From: Archangium violaceum
GTDB taxonomy: Bacteria > Myxococcota > Myxococcia > Myxococcales > Myxococcaceae
DNA length: 64,000 nucleotides
Direction of reading: 5' to 3'
Assembly: GCF_016859125.1 (NCBI RefSeq)
Contig: NZ_CP069338.1
Coordinates: 11,783,501-11,847,500 of the forward strand
The position numbers and the translations under genes were made by a program. Within the stretch, counting starts at the first letter, position 1; each line of letters starts with the position of its first letter. The notes below the pieces were generated by a model, which saw only the letters and a program-made list of their open reading frames with translations, was not told the origin of the DNA and ran no database searches. Positions 51,356 through 61,099 of the stretch are shown here, in pieces.

Positions 51356-53038
51356 ATGGGGGCGGGTTGGGCGGCGCAGGGGTTGCTCGCGGCGATGCTG
51401 GCCGCGGCACCAGGGCCTCGGGTGGTGTCCGCGCTGGAGAAGGTGCGGCCGGGAGTCACGCTGAAGGGTGAGAAGGAGGCCCGGTTGAGCCTCGCGCGCG
51501 GTGAGTGCGAGGCCGCCCAGGTGGTGCTCCCCCCGGACGTCTCGCGCATCCGGGTGAAGCCGCTGGCGCTGCGAGGGCCGGGCGGCAAGACGCTGGAGGC
51601 CTCGGTGTGGCGCGAGGCCTTCCTGGACGTGAAGACGCCCTCCAACTCGCAGGGAGGCACGGGGCCGTGGCCGGATCCGCTCGTGCCGGTGGAGGCCCCA
51701 CCGGGCCCCAAGGGGGTACCCACCGTCCTCTACGTGGAGTTGTGCGCGCCGGAGAAGCAGGTGCCGGGCACGTACCAGGGCGCGCTGAGCCTGGAGGCGG
51801 ATGGCAAGCCGCTCTCGCCCGTGCCCTTCACTGCGGAGGTTCAGCCCTTCGTGCTGCCGGCCACCTCCTCGTTGCCGAACAGCTTCGGCATCTCGCTCTA
51901 CAGCATCGCCAAGGGGCACGGGTTGAAGCCCGAGTCCCCCGAGGCGCGCGAGTTGCTGCGGGACTACGCGCTCGCCCTGCTCGCCCACCGCGTCAGCGCC
52001 CATGGCATGAGCATGAACCCGCCTCCGGTGCGCTTCGAGGATGGCAAGCCGGTGGTGGACTTCAGCACGTATGACGCGGAGCTGGCGCCCTTCCTGGAGG
52101 GGACGGCCCTGCCCTCGGGGGCCCGCTTCACCACCACCGACGTGCGCGACAACCCGGCGGCCCGCACCGACAAGGAGAAGGCCGCGTACTACCGCGCCCT
52201 GGCCGAGCACTTCCGAGAGAAGGGCTGGCGCGCGCGGCTCTTCTTCTACGCCAAGGACGAGCCGAAGCCGGAGGACGTGCCGCTCGTGCGCGCCCAGGCG
52301 CAGCGGGTGCGCGCGGCCAACAAGGACGTGCCGGTGCTCGTCACCGCCCCTCTGGATGAAGCGCTGCGGGGCTCGGCGGACATCCTCGCGCCCACCCTCA
52401 ACTGCTTCTTCCCTCGCCCCGGGCCACAGACGTGCCGCAACGTCCTCCCCCTGAAGACGCTGCGCGGCAAGCTCGACCCCCACGTGAAGGTGTGGTGGTA
52501 CCAGAGCTGCAACTCGCACGGCTGCACCGGCGGCCCCGCGGAGGATCCCGCCGTGGAGAAGGTCTACAGCGGCTGGGCCTCCTACATGGTGGACCACCCC
52601 GCCCCACTCAACCGGGCCATGGGCCCGCTGGCCTTCCTCTCCGGCGTGGACGGCGAGCTCTATTTCGACACCGTCTTCGCCTACAACACGAAGGACCCCT
52701 GGAAGGACCTCTTCGAGTTCGGCGGCAACGGCGACGGCACCTTCTTCTACCCGGGCACTCCGTCCCGGCCGGGCTTCACCCGCCACCAGCCCGTGGTCTC
52801 CCTGCGCCTGAAACACCTCCGTGACGGACTCGAGGACTACGAATACCTCCGGCTGCTGGAGTCGCTCGGAGAGCAGACATTCGCCCGAGAGGCCGCGCGA
52901 CGGCTCACCCGCTCGGGGTATGAAGTGGAGACGGATCCCCGGCAATGGGAGCAGGTGCGGCGCGAGATGACCACACGGTTGAGGAAGCGCTGGGAAGCGT
53001 CCGAATACGCGAAACGTTCGGGCGTCCGTCCGAAGTGA
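51356..53038 (+). CDS. DUF4091/GH123-like secreted protein
   Basis: The 560-residue protein has a probable signal peptide (WAAQGLLAAMLAAAPG). Residues about 30-180 are beta-rich, a sandwich before the catalytic part. FFYAKDEPKPED (D301-E302) fits the consecutive Asp-Glu catalytic pair of GH123, and RLKHLRDGLEDYEYLRLLE near the C-terminus is the DUF4091 signature. GH123 enzymes remove N-acetylgalactosamine; here the substrate is unknown. A Cys-containing loop (SCNSHGCTGG) is an addition of note. ATG at 51356 has AGGGGGAGAC upstream. Confidence 0.82.
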   Translation: MGAGWAAQGLLAAMLAAAPGPRVVSALEKVRPGVTLKGEKEARLSLARGECEAAQVVLPPDVSRIRVKPLALRGPGGKTLEASVWREAFLDVKTPSNSQGGTGPWPDPLVPVEAPPGPKGVPTVLYVELCAPEKQVPGTYQGALSLEADGKPLSPVPFTAEVQPFVLPATSSLPNSFGISLYSIAKGHGLKPESPEARELLRDYALALLAHRVSAHGMSMNPPPVRFEDGKPVVDFSTYDAELAPFLEGTALPSGARFTTTDVRDNPAARTDKEKAAYYRALAEHFREKGWRARLFFYAKDEPKPEDVPLVRAQAQRVRAANKDVPVLVTAPLDEALRGSADILAPTLNCFFPRPGPQTCRNVLPLKTLRGKLDPHVKVWWYQSCNSHGCTGGPAEDPAVEKVYSGWASYMVDHPAPLNRAMGPLAFLSGVDGELYFDTVFAYNTKDPWKDLFEFGGNGDGTFFYPGTPSRPGFTRHQPVVSLRLKHLRDGLEDYEYLRLLESLGEQTFAREAARRLTRSGYEVETDPRQWEQVRREMTTRLRKRWEASEYAKRSGVRPK

Positions 53039-53075
53039 CGTGGAGACCCTTCACCTGGAATCAAGGATGACCGCC

Positions 53076-53960
53076 ATGCGCACAGCCCTCGCAGCCCTCC
53101 TGTTCAGCTTCACCTCCGCGGCCTGGGCGCAGCTGCCAGACGCGGACGGGCCCGAGGACAACAAGCCCCCCACACCAGCGGAGGCGAAGGCGGCGAAGAC
53201 CCCCGTGCCCCTGTGCGCCCAGCCCCTGCCCCCCCTGCGCAGCCCGTTCGCCTTCGCTCCGGGCGAGCTGCTCGAGTTCGACCTCGATGCCATGGGAGCC
53301 ACCGCTGGCAGGATGACCATGAAGGTGCAGAAGAAGCAGGACGGCTCGCTCCCGGTCCAGGTCAAGGTGCAGACCAACTCCTTCTTCTCCAAGGTGCGCC
53401 GGGTGGACGCCACCGCGATGAGCTACCTGCACCCCAAGACGCTACGGCCCTCGCGCTACACCGAGGAGGCCATGGAGAACGAGCAGCACCGCTCGGTGGA
53501 CGTGGCCTTCAACTCCAAGGAACGCCGCGTCCGCGTGGACTACGTCCAGCGAGGCAGGAAGGGCCACAGCAACTACTCCTACGACCACGAGGGCATGGAC
53601 GTGGCCGGCGCCATCTACATGATGCGCCAGCTCCCCATGAAGGAGGGCATGCCCATCTGCTTCGACGTCTACGGCGTGCGCCGCATGTGGCGGATGACGG
53701 GCAGCGTGGTGAAGCGCGAGCACGTGTCCACGCCCCTCGGCGAGTTCGACGCCTGGCACCTGTCGGGCACCGCGGTCCGCCTGGACAAGCCCTCGATGAG
53801 CCGCGAGGTGCACGTGTGGATTACCGATGATGAGCGCCGGCTGCCGCTCGCGGCCCTGGGCACCATCGACCTCGGAGCGGTACGCGCCACCCTCACCTCG
53901 TTCTCCCGCCCGAGAGAGAAGAGCCGTCAGGCCCAGGGCAAGGAGAGCCTCAAGTGGTAG
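53076..53960 (+). CDS. DUF3108-like exported protein (copy 2)
   Basis: The 294-residue protein has a signal peptide (MRTALAALLFSFTSAAWA), a Pro/Ala-rich linker and a DUF3108-like domain: FAFAPGELLEFDLDAMGATAG, YLHPKTLRPSRYTEEAMENE, FDVYGVRRMWRMTG and WITDDERRLPLAALGTI. ATG at 53076 follows AAGGATGA, but ATG at 53067 and GTG at 53040 are also in frame. It follows the GH123-like gene by 37 bases. Its end overlaps the convergent next gene by 11 bases. Confidence 0.78.
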   Translation: MRTALAALLFSFTSAAWAQLPDADGPEDNKPPTPAEAKAAKTPVPLCAQPLPPLRSPFAFAPGELLEFDLDAMGATAGRMTMKVQKKQDGSLPVQVKVQTNSFFSKVRRVDATAMSYLHPKTLRPSRYTEEAMENEQHRSVDVAFNSKERRVRVDYVQRGRKGHSNYSYDHEGMDVAGAIYMMRQLPMKEGMPICFDVYGVRRMWRMTGSVVKREHVSTPLGEFDAWHLSGTAVRLDKPSMSREVHVWITDDERRLPLAALGTIDLGAVRATLTSFSRPREKSRQAQGKESLKW

Positions 53961-54318
53961 GCGTCTGACGCATCAGCCCCGCCGCTTGCGACAGTCGGCG
54001 TCGGAGGCGCGTCACCACGTCGATCAACATCTCCAGCCGCTCCAGCACCAGGTAGTCATCCCCGGCCTGGAGCAGGGACAGCTGGGACAACGTGTCCGGC
54101 TGAAGGGCCTCGAGCACGTCGGAGAAGTGCGCCTCGACATCACCGAGCGCCTCGAGCCCCTCGCGCAGGTCATCCTCGAGGAAGTCCAGCAGGACGGTGG
54201 CATCGGCACGTCTGGGCAGCGAGTGGCCGAGGTGCTCCACGGCCTGGCGGAGGGGATCGGCCCCCGCGCGGCGCAGCGTCGCGGGAGCGGCAACGAGGGC
54301 GGCAGCGGGTGTTGTCAT
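53950..54318 (-). CDS. Hypothetical helical protein
   Basis: The 122-residue protein lacks a signal and appears helical throughout (DATVLLDFLEDDLREGLEAL, DYLVLERLEMLIDVVTRLRR). No family is recognised. ATG at 54318 has a weak ribosome site. It is transcribed toward the DUF3108 operon and overlaps it by 11 bases at the 3' end. Confidence 0.6.
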   Translation of the reverse strand: MTTPAAALVAAPATLRRAGADPLRQAVEHLGHSLPRRADATVLLDFLEDDLREGLEALGDVEAHFSDVLEALQPDTLSQLSLLQAGDDYLVLERLEMLIDVVTRLRRRLSQAAGLMRQTPTT

Positions 54319-54370
54319 GTGCGCCAAGCTACAGCCCGGTAGCAGAGGGTCAATTTTTCGCCTCGCGTCA

Positions 54371-54399
54371 CCCCCGCCCTCCTCCGGGAGGAGCGGGGG
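54371..54399 (-). terminator. GC-rich hairpin after the repeat-protein gene
   Basis: CCCCCGC (54371-54377) and GCGGGGG (54393-54399) pair around an inner CCTCCT/GGAGGA element. It lies just past the stop of the minus-strand repeat protein (54414) and could end its transcript. There is no T tract in that direction. Confidence 0.45.
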
Positions 54400-54413
54400 C
54401 GAGCCGGTAGAGC

Positions 54414-56171
54414 TCAGGGCGAGGGAGCCGCGCCCCCGGGAGCCGCCGTCGTACCCACTGGAGCCGCCGTCGTGGCGCCGGGTTGCGTGGTGATGGGCTG
54501 CGCGTTGAGCGGCGTCGGAGTGGAGATGAGCGGCACCGCGGGCAGACCATTGAGCGGCAGCGGATTGGAGACCAGCGGCACCGCGCTCTGACCGTTGAGC
54601 GGCTGCGGAGTCGCGACGAGCGGCACCGCCGGGGACTGCACCTGCCCCGGGCTCGGCGTGCTCACCACTCCGGGCGAGACCCGGACACCACCGAAGGCGA
54701 ACTCCGGCCCGGGCACGCCAGGCACCAGCGGAACCACGGAGAACGAGCCACTGGTGGACAGGAAGGAGGACTGCGGTGCCGGGCTCAGCGGTACGAAGCC
54801 CCCCACCGAGGCCGGGGGCAATTGGCTGGCGATCCTCACCCGATCGGCGTTCTGGAAGGCATCCGGGACGACGGGGGTCCCCGAAAAGGCGGGAAGCCGC
54901 GCCTCGGGCTGACCCGCTGGCGCGGGCTCGTTCGCGTTGAGCGCGACACGTCCCGGAAATTCCGGACCCAGGAATGCATCGGGAACGATGGGCGTGGCCG
55001 GGAAACCAGGAGTCCCGACCTCGGGCTGATTGGCATTCGTGGAACGCGTCACCCTGCCCGGGTTCTGGAAGGGCTCGAGCGCGCTTCTTCCCGCCTCGGC
55101 CGCGACCCCCGGCAGGGTGGTGTCATTGGGGTCCACCAGCTGCGTCCCCGTCAGGACGGGGAAGCCTCCACCGCCAGGTAGCGTTCCCGCCACGGCCCCC
55201 GTGCCGAACTGTCCCTGTCCCGCGCCGAACTGCCCCTGCCCCGCGCCGAACTGCCCCTGCCCCGCGCCGAACTGCCCCTGCCCCGCGCCGAACTGCCCCT
55301 GTCCCGCGCCGGATTGTCCCGAGTCCACGCCCGCCAGGCCGGAGCCCCCCACGCCCTGCTGCTCCTGAAGCGAGGTGTTGGAAACGGCGCCCAGAGAAGC
55401 CCCACCCGGCACCGGCGAGGACGGCGGCGCCACCCCGACGAACACCCCCGCCGTGGGCACCACCGCGACCGCGGGCACGTCGACGCCATCCACGGTGATG
55501 GCCACGTCCTCGAAATCGAATTGGATGAAGCCACGCGGCTCGGCCTCGCGAGGCAGGTTCCACACCAGGACGTCCAGCTCGGTGTCTCCCGGACGCGCCA
55601 CGGGCAACGTTCGGAAGGTGTCATCGTCCGCGTGGGCCCCCCGCTCCAGGGCGGCGGCGTGGATGACGGCCGTGTCGGTGAGCAATTGCCCGTTGCGCCA
55701 GACGCGGCCCACGCCCCAGAGCGCCACCGCCGCCCGCACCCGCGACATGTTGGGGGCGCCGAGCGGCGCGCCGCCGTGCATGTCCTGATTCAGCACCACC
55801 CCTCCCGCGATGGCCTGGGCAGGGGGCGGAGGCAAGGCCCCCGTCATGGACTTCCCCGCGAGCGCCTGGGCCGGCGGGAAGCCCACCTGGTCCAACTCCA
55901 CCCGGTACGAGTCCCCCGCGATGTCGAAGGTGGCAACCAGGCTCCCGGCGTCGCCATAGAGCGCACGGGCGTCCGAGATACGGTCCCGCGCGGACAGCTC
56001 CGCCGAGCCGGTGCCCCGCTCGAAGAGGTCCGTGAAGGGTGTTGGGCCCTGTGTGAAGAATCCGACGTTGCCGACCGTCCGAGCGGTGGCCTCGGGACCA
56101 TCGAAGGTGAAGCCAACCGGACCCGCCGCGAGCAGCCCGGTCAGCACGAAGCTGGAGAGGAATCCCGCCAT
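54414..56171 (-). CDS. Secreted low-complexity protein with tandem repeats
   Basis: The 585-residue protein has a signal peptide (MAGFLSSFVLTGLLAAGPVG). Residues about 20-260 look folded (FTFDGPEATARTVGNVGFF, RVRAAVALWGVGRVWRNGQL, DTELDVLVWNLPREAEPRGF). The rest is low complexity with three repeat classes: five copies of GAGQGQF (DNA repeat 55203-55307), longer Pro-rich repeats around TPxVPDAF, and short repeats around AVPLVSxPxPLN near the C-terminus. GGAGGAGG before ATG 56171 is a strong ribosome site. There are no anchor signals or LPXTG/MYXO-CTERM tail. Function is unknown; a surface or matrix protein is plausible. Confidence 0.82.
   Translation of the reverse strand: MAGFLSSFVLTGLLAAGPVGFTFDGPEATARTVGNVGFFTQGPTPFTDLFERGTGSAELSARDRISDARALYGDAGSLVATFDIAGDSYRVELDQVGFPPAQALAGKSMTGALPPPPAQAIAGGVVLNQDMHGGAPLGAPNMSRVRAAVALWGVGRVWRNGQLLTDTAVIHAAALERGAHADDDTFRTLPVARPGDTELDVLVWNLPREAEPRGFIQFDFEDVAITVDGVDVPAVAVVPTAGVFVGVAPPSSPVPGGASLGAVSNTSLQEQQGVGGSGLAGVDSGQSGAGQGQFGAGQGQFGAGQGQFGAGQGQFGAGQGQFGTGAVAGTLPGGGGFPVLTGTQLVDPNDTTLPGVAAEAGRSALEPFQNPGRVTRSTNANQPEVGTPGFPATPIVPDAFLGPEFPGRVALNANEPAPAGQPEARLPAFSGTPVVPDAFQNADRVRIASQLPPASVGGFVPLSPAPQSSFLSTSGSFSVVPLVPGVPGPEFAFGGVRVSPGVVSTPSPGQVQSPAVPLVATPQPLNGQSAVPLVSNPLPLNGLPAVPLISTPTPLNAQPITTQPGATTAAPVGTTAAPGGAAPSP
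55203..55307. repeat. Five tandem 21-bp repeats
   Basis: The unit GCCGAACTGCCCCTGCCCCGC occurs five times in a row (55203, 55224, 55245, 55266, 55287), with C/T changes in the first and fifth copies. A degenerate sixth copy follows at 55308. It is in frame in the minus-strand gene and encodes GAGQGQF heptapeptides, so copy-number changes keep the reading frame. Confidence 0.95.
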
Positions 56172-56265
56172 CGACGCTGCCTCCTCCTGGAGAGGGTAAG
56201 CAGCGGAGGTCTCGGATGCCGGCTCGAAGCAACCAGGCGAGCAGGGACTCGCCCTCTTGCCTGCC

Positions 56266-56784
56266 CTAGATGAGACCGCGAGCCCGGCGGATCTGCTCCA
56301 CCGTCTTGTTGTACTCGATGTCGAAAGCGCTGGTGCCCTCCTGCAGGTGCTTCAGGCGGGAACGCGCCTCCTTGTCGATCTCCTCATCCACGTCCAGGTG
56401 CTTCTTCATCACCGCGTGGATCTTCTGACGCAGCACGTTGTCGGCGGCATAGACCTCCTCGACGTTGCGGCTGATGAGGAGGAATTCGATCATCTGGTTG
56501 ATGACGTATTCGATGCCTTCGTCGCCCATCTTGAAGCCGCGGACGTCGGCCATCTCACGTTTGACTTGGTTGAACTTGGAGTAGTCGTAACCCCTGCGCT
56601 CCAGGGCCTCGCGCGTGGCCTGATTCACGCGCTCCTCGTTCGCCAGGTACTCACGCATGATGGCGGAAAGGTCCATCTCGGCGTCAGCCACGCGCATCGG
56701 CTCCACCTCGATATCCCCGTCCTGCATCAGCCTCTGGACGACCTCCCGGGAGATGATCGGGATCACCTTTGGATAGAGCCTCAT
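56266..56784 (-). CDS. DUF507 family protein
   Basis: The 172-residue protein resembles DUF507: LYPKVIPIISREVVQRLMQ at the start, MREYLANEERVNQATREAL and VRQKIHAVMKKHL-type ends (here LRQKIHAVMKKHLDVDEEID). It is helical and soluble, with no signal. The family is conserved in several deltaproteobacteria with no known function. GAGGGACCGAC before the ATG at 56784 is a good ribosome site. It is upstream of the repeat protein on the same strand. Confidence 0.85.
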   Translation of the reverse strand: MRLYPKVIPIISREVVQRLMQDGDIEVEPMRVADAEMDLSAIMREYLANEERVNQATREALERRGYDYSKFNQVKREMADVRGFKMGDEGIEYVINQMIEFLLISRNVEEVYAADNVLRQKIHAVMKKHLDVDEEIDKEARSRLKHLQEGTSAFDIEYNKTVEQIRRARGLI

Positions 56785-56923
56785 GTCGGTCCCTCGCCCC
56801 TTGAAGACGTCTCGACTGGACCTGTCCGCTATAAATCAGCGCCGAGCCCAGCCGCAATTAAAAACCCCAAGAACATCGCGGATTCAGCGGCTTTTCGCTG
56901 CTCCGCTTTCGAGCGGAAATTAA
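56785..56923. promoter_or_regulatory. AT-richer gap between uvrC and the DUF507 gene
   Basis: This 139-base gap is notably AT-rich for this window. On the minus strand TTGCGG and TTATAG are spaced by 17 bases (plus-strand 56830-56858), a possible promoter for the DUF507 gene but a poor consensus match. A small hairpin CCGCT-TTCG-AGCGG (56903-56916) lies just after the uvrC stop and may end that transcript. Confidence 0.4.
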
Positions 56924-58861
56924 TCACGGCGAGCCGGGTGGCGACCCTTCTTCTGACTTTTCGTCCACCAGGGCACCCGCATCCGCCAGGGAGGCTTCGC
57001 GGATCGGATCCTCCGGGTCGTCCTCGGGGTGGCCGTGGAGAGCGGCGTGGACCCGCTCGGCCACCGTGGGCCCGAGCACCTCGGCGAGATCCTCGATGGT
57101 CGCCTCGCGCACCCGCTTGAGCGAGCCGAACTGGCGCAGGAGCAGCTTCTTGCGCGTCTCCCCCACCCCCGGGATGTCCTCCAGCACGGAGTGGAAGTTG
57201 CCCTTGCGCATGCTCTTCTGTTGGAAGGTGATCGCGAAGCGGTGGGCCTCGTCGCGCAGGCGGGTGAGCAGGTAGAGCTCCGCCGAGTTCTGCCGCAGGA
57301 CGATGGGCTCCTTACGGTGGGGGAGGAAGACGCGCTCGGGGCTGCGGGCGCTCTCCTCGTCGCGGTCGTGGACCTCGAGGTCGCGGCTCTTGGCCAGGGA
57401 GATGATGTCCACGTCCTCGATGCCCAGGTCCTTGGCGGCGGCGAGCGCGCTGGCGAGCTGTCCCTTGCCTCCGTCGATGACCAACAGATCGGGCAGGTCC
57501 CCCTCCTCCTGGCCGCGCTTGAGCCGGCGGGTGATGACCTCGTGCATGCTGGCGAAGTCGTCCTGCTTCTCCAGCGTCTTGATGCGGTAGCGGCGGTAGC
57601 GGGACTTGTCGATCTCCCCGTCGGTGGCGGCCACCTGCGAGGCGACGATGCTGGAGCCCTGGAAGTGCGAGATGTCGAAGCACTCCATGCGGCGCGGCAG
57701 GTGGCGCAGGTGCAGCCGCTCCTGGAGCCGGCGCAGCACCACCTCGGTCTCGTCCTTGGTGCGGCGGCGCTCGAGGACGGCCTGCTCGGCGTTCTTCTGC
57801 GCCATGTCCACCAGGTCGCGCTTCTCGCCCCGCTTGGGCACCATCACGCGGACCCGCTCGCCCTTGCGCTCGGTGAGCAGCGCCTCCAGTCCCTCGCGCT
57901 CCTCGATGTCCAGCGGGAGGAGGACCTCCTCGGGCACGAAGTTGCCCTGGTCGTAGTAGAGGTTGACGAAGGACGGCAGCAGCTCCTCGTCGGGGAACTC
58001 CTGGCTGCCGAGCGGGAAGGCCTGGCCACCGTTGAGCCGGCCCTGGCGGACGTAGAGGACGTAGACGAGCAGCCGGTCTCCCTCACGGTGGAAGGCGAAG
58101 ACGTCCTGATCCTTGAAGTCGGTGGTGGCCACCTTCTGGCGCTCGAGGCTGCGCTCGATGGCGAGCAACTGGTCGCGAATGCGCGCGGCCTCCTCGAACT
58201 TGAGCTCACCGGCGGCCTGCTTCATGCGCGCGCGCAGCCCGTCCACCAACTCCCCGGCCTTGCCTTCCAGGAAGAGGACCACCTCGTCCACGCTCTTGCG
58301 GTACTCCTGCTCCGGAACGGGGTAGACGCAGGGCGCGGGGCAGCGGCCGATCTGGTGCAGCAGACAGGGCCGCTTGCGGTTGGCGAGCACGTGGTCCGTG
58401 CAGGTACGCAGGTGGAAGTAGCGGTTGATGATGCGCAGCGTCTCGCGGATGGCGCTCGCGCTGGAGTACGGGCCGAAGTAGCGCGCGCCGTCCTTCTGGT
58501 ACTTCCGCACCACCTCCAGCCGGGGATAGGCCTGGGTGCGGTCCAACCGCAGCGAGATGTACTGCTTGTCGTCCTTGAGGAGGACGTTGAAGCGCGGCTT
58601 GTGCTTCTTGATGAGCTCGTTCTCGAGGAGGAGGGCTTCCTTCTCGTTGTGGACGAGCACCGTCTCGATGTCGCCGAGGAACTGATCCAACAGCGATACG
58701 AAGGCGCGGGTGTCCCCGGTGCGGGTGAAATAGGAGCGCACCCGGTTGCGCAGATTGACCGCCTTGCCCACGTAGATGATTTCCCCCCGGCGGTCCTTCA
58801 TCAGGTACACGCCGGGCTCGGTGGGGAGGGCGTCCAGCTTCGCTTCGAGCTTCGCGTCCAT
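56924..58861 (-). CDS. uvrC: UvrABC excinuclease subunit C
   Basis: The 645-residue enzyme makes both incisions in nucleotide excision repair. The GIY-YIG nuclease is at the N-terminus ([20 protein letters not shown]), followed by a Cys-containing segment ([21 protein letters not shown]), the UVR domain ([20 protein letters not shown]), the RNase H-like endonuclease ([18 protein letters not shown]) and a C-terminal helix-hairpin-helix ([20 protein letters not shown]). It lies 6 bases after uvrB in the same operon. Confidence 0.97.
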   Translation of the reverse strand: MDAKLEAKLDALPTEPGVYLMKDRRGEIIYVGKAVNLRNRVRSYFTRTGDTRAFVSLLDQFLGDIETVLVHNEKEALLLENELIKKHKPRFNVLLKDDKQYISLRLDRTQAYPRLEVVRKYQKDGARYFGPYSSASAIRETLRIINRYFHLRTCTDHVLANRKRPCLLHQIGRCPAPCVYPVPEQEYRKSVDEVVLFLEGKAGELVDGLRARMKQAAGELKFEEAARIRDQLLAIERSLERQKVATTDFKDQDVFAFHREGDRLLVYVLYVRQGRLNGGQAFPLGSQEFPDEELLPSFVNLYYDQGNFVPEEVLLPLDIEEREGLEALLTERKGERVRVMVPKRGEKRDLVDMAQKNAEQAVLERRRTKDETEVVLRRLQERLHLRHLPRRMECFDISHFQGSSIVASQVAATDGEIDKSRYRRYRIKTLEKQDDFASMHEVITRRLKRGQEEGDLPDLLVIDGGKGQLASALAAAKDLGIEDVDIISLAKSRDLEVHDRDEESARSPERVFLPHRKEPIVLRQNSAELYLLTRLRDEAHRFAITFQQKSMRKGNFHSVLEDIPGVGETRKKLLLRQFGSLKRVREATIEDLAEVLGPTVAERVHAALHGHPEDDPEDPIREASLADAGALVDEKSEEGSPPGSP

Positions 58862-58867
58862 ACGGGG

Positions 58868-61021
58868 TTAGCGGCTCCTCCTCGGCCCGATGCCCGTCTT
58901 CCCATGGGGCGGCCCCCCGCCCTTGCCTCGCGATGGGGCTCCACGCTTCCCACCGCGAGCCCCGGGCGTCCCGGGCTTCTTCTCATCGGCCGCCTTGGGC
59001 GCGGCCTTGAGCAGCGAGCGGCTGGGCGGCTTGAGTCCCAGCTCCATGTCCTTGAGCACCAGGATGCGGTCGCGGATCTCCGCGGCCTTCTCGAACTGCA
59101 TCTCGTCCGCGTAGTGCTGCATGTCCTTGGTGAACTCGCCGATGAGGCGCTTGATCTCCTTGGGCTCCAGCACGTCGTTGGCCGAGTCGGCGGCCAGGGG
59201 CAGCTCGGACGGATCCGCGTCGTAGAGGTGCTCGGACAGGTCGAGGATGTGGCTCTTCACCGCCTTGGGGGTGATGCCATGCTGCGCGTTGTAGGCGCGC
59301 TGCACCTCGCGGCGGCGGTTGGTCTCCTCGATGGCCAGCTTCATCGAGTCCGTCATGGACTCCGCGTACATGATGACGCGGCCATTGAGGTTGCGCGCGG
59401 CGCGGCCGATGGTCTGGATGAGGGACACGTGGCTGCGCAGGAAGCCCTCCTTGTCCGCGTCGAAGATGGCCACCAGGGAGACCTCGGGGATGTCGAGTCC
59501 CTCGCGCAGCAGGTTGATGCCCACCAGCACGTCGAACTCGCCCTTGCGCAGGTCGCGGATGATGGCGGTGCGCTCGATGGCGCCGATGTCCGAGTGCAGG
59601 TAGCGCACCTTCACGCCCACGTCGGTGAGGTACTCGGTGAGGTCCTCCGCCATGCGCTTGGTGAGGGTGGTGACGAGCACGCGCTCCTTCCTGGCGATGC
59701 GCTTGCGCACCTCCTCCAGCACGTCGTCCACCTGGTTGCGCGCCGGGCGCACCTCCACCTCGGGATCCGTCAGGCCCGTGGGGCGGATGATCTGCTCCAC
59801 CACCACGCCCTTGCACTTCTGCAGCTCGTACTCGGCGGGGGTGGCGGAGACGAACACGGCCTGCTGCACCATGTCTTCGAACTCGGTGAACTTGAGCGGG
59901 CGGTTGTCCAGGGCGCTGGGAAGGCGGAAGCCGTGCTCCACCAGCGTCTCCTTGCGCGAGCGGTCGCCGCGGTACATGGCGCCAATCTGAGGCACCGTCT
60001 GGTGGCTCTCGTCGATGAGCACCAGCATGTTGCGCGGGAAGTAGTCCAGCAGGCACGGCGGGGCCTCGCCCGCGACCCGCCCCGAGAAGTGCCGCGAGTA
60101 GTTCTCGATGCCGTTGCAGTACCCCACCTGCTCGATCATCTCGAGGTCGTACATCGTGCGCTGCTCCAGCCGCTGGGCCTCGAGCAGCTTGCCCTCGCGC
60201 TTGAATTGCTGGAGACGCTCGGACAGCTCGTCGCGGATGGTCTGCAGCGCGCGCTTGCGGGTGTCCACCTCGGTGACGTAGTGGCTGGCGGGGAAGATGA
60301 CGACCTTCTCCAGCGCGCCCAGCGTCACGCCGCGCAGCGGGTCGAATTCGGTGATCTTCTCCACCTCGTCGCCGAAGAAGCTGACGCGGACGGCGCGCTC
60401 CTCCTCGTAGGCGGGGAACACCTCCACGGTGTCGCCCCGGGCGCGGAAGGTGCCGCGGTGGAAGTCGAGATCATTGCGCTCGTACTGGCTCTCCACCAGC
60501 TTGCGGATGAAGCTGTCGCGGCCCAGCTCGGCACCCACGTTCACGTGCACGGCCATGTCCACGTACGAGCGCGCCGTACCGAGGCCGTAGATGCAGGACA
60601 CGCTGGCCACGATGAGCACGTCGTCGCGCGTGCGCAGCGAGTGCGTGGCCGAGTGGCGCATGCGCTCGATCTCATCGTTCACCGAGGAGTCCTTCTCGAT
60701 GAACGTGTCCGTGGTGGGGATGTACGCCTCGGGCTGGTAGTAGTCGAAGTACGAGACGAAGTACTCGACGGCGTTGTGCGGGAAGAGCGCCTTGAACTCA
60801 CCGTAGAGCTGGGCGGCGAGCGTCTTGTTGTGCGCGATGAGCAGGGTGGGCCGCTTCACGTTGGCGATGACGTTCCCCATGGTGAACGTCTTGCCCGAAC
60901 CCGTGACGCCAAGCAGTGTCTGGTAGCGGTCCCCGCGCAGGATTCCCTCGGTGAGCTCACCGATGGCGCGCGGTTGGTCGCCCTGGGGCTTGTAGTCGCT
61001 GACGAGCTGGAACTCAGGCAT
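58868..61021 (-). CDS. uvrB: UvrABC excinuclease subunit B
   Basis: The 717-residue helicase-like subunit verifies DNA damage. Motifs are Walker [10 protein letters not shown], the beta-hairpin [34 protein letters not shown] (Walker B) and the UVR domain [23 protein letters not shown] near the end. It is about 45 residues longer than the usual 670 because of a basic Gly/Lys/Arg tail ([17 protein letters not shown]). ATG at 61021 starts the conserved FQLVSDYKP but has no clear ribosome site. Confidence 0.97.
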   Translation of the reverse strand: MPEFQLVSDYKPQGDQPRAIGELTEGILRGDRYQTLLGVTGSGKTFTMGNVIANVKRPTLLIAHNKTLAAQLYGEFKALFPHNAVEYFVSYFDYYQPEAYIPTTDTFIEKDSSVNDEIERMRHSATHSLRTRDDVLIVASVSCIYGLGTARSYVDMAVHVNVGAELGRDSFIRKLVESQYERNDLDFHRGTFRARGDTVEVFPAYEEERAVRVSFFGDEVEKITEFDPLRGVTLGALEKVVIFPASHYVTEVDTRKRALQTIRDELSERLQQFKREGKLLEAQRLEQRTMYDLEMIEQVGYCNGIENYSRHFSGRVAGEAPPCLLDYFPRNMLVLIDESHQTVPQIGAMYRGDRSRKETLVEHGFRLPSALDNRPLKFTEFEDMVQQAVFVSATPAEYELQKCKGVVVEQIIRPTGLTDPEVEVRPARNQVDDVLEEVRKRIARKERVLVTTLTKRMAEDLTEYLTDVGVKVRYLHSDIGAIERTAIIRDLRKGEFDVLVGINLLREGLDIPEVSLVAIFDADKEGFLRSHVSLIQTIGRAARNLNGRVIMYAESMTDSMKLAIEETNRRREVQRAYNAQHGITPKAVKSHILDLSEHLYDADPSELPLAADSANDVLEPKEIKRLIGEFTKDMQHYADEMQFEKAAEIRDRILVLKDMELGLKPPSRSLLKAAPKAADEKKPGTPGARGGKRGAPSRGKGGGPPHGKTGIGPRRSR

Positions 61022-61099
61022 GGCCAGAGGTTTAACACCCCGGATGTAGGGATGCCGGAACCAAATCATCCGCTCGACGGGGAGTGGACGAAGCGCGCG

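Noticed and set aside
55203-55328. Possible CRISPR array
   Set aside because: The units are direct, contiguous 21-bp repeats without spacers and encode in-frame heptapeptides.
55030-55498. Plus-strand Cys/Pro-rich frames over the 21-bp repeats
   Set aside because: They are antisense translations of the GAGQGQF repeat region. The minus-strand gene has the signal peptide and ribosome site.
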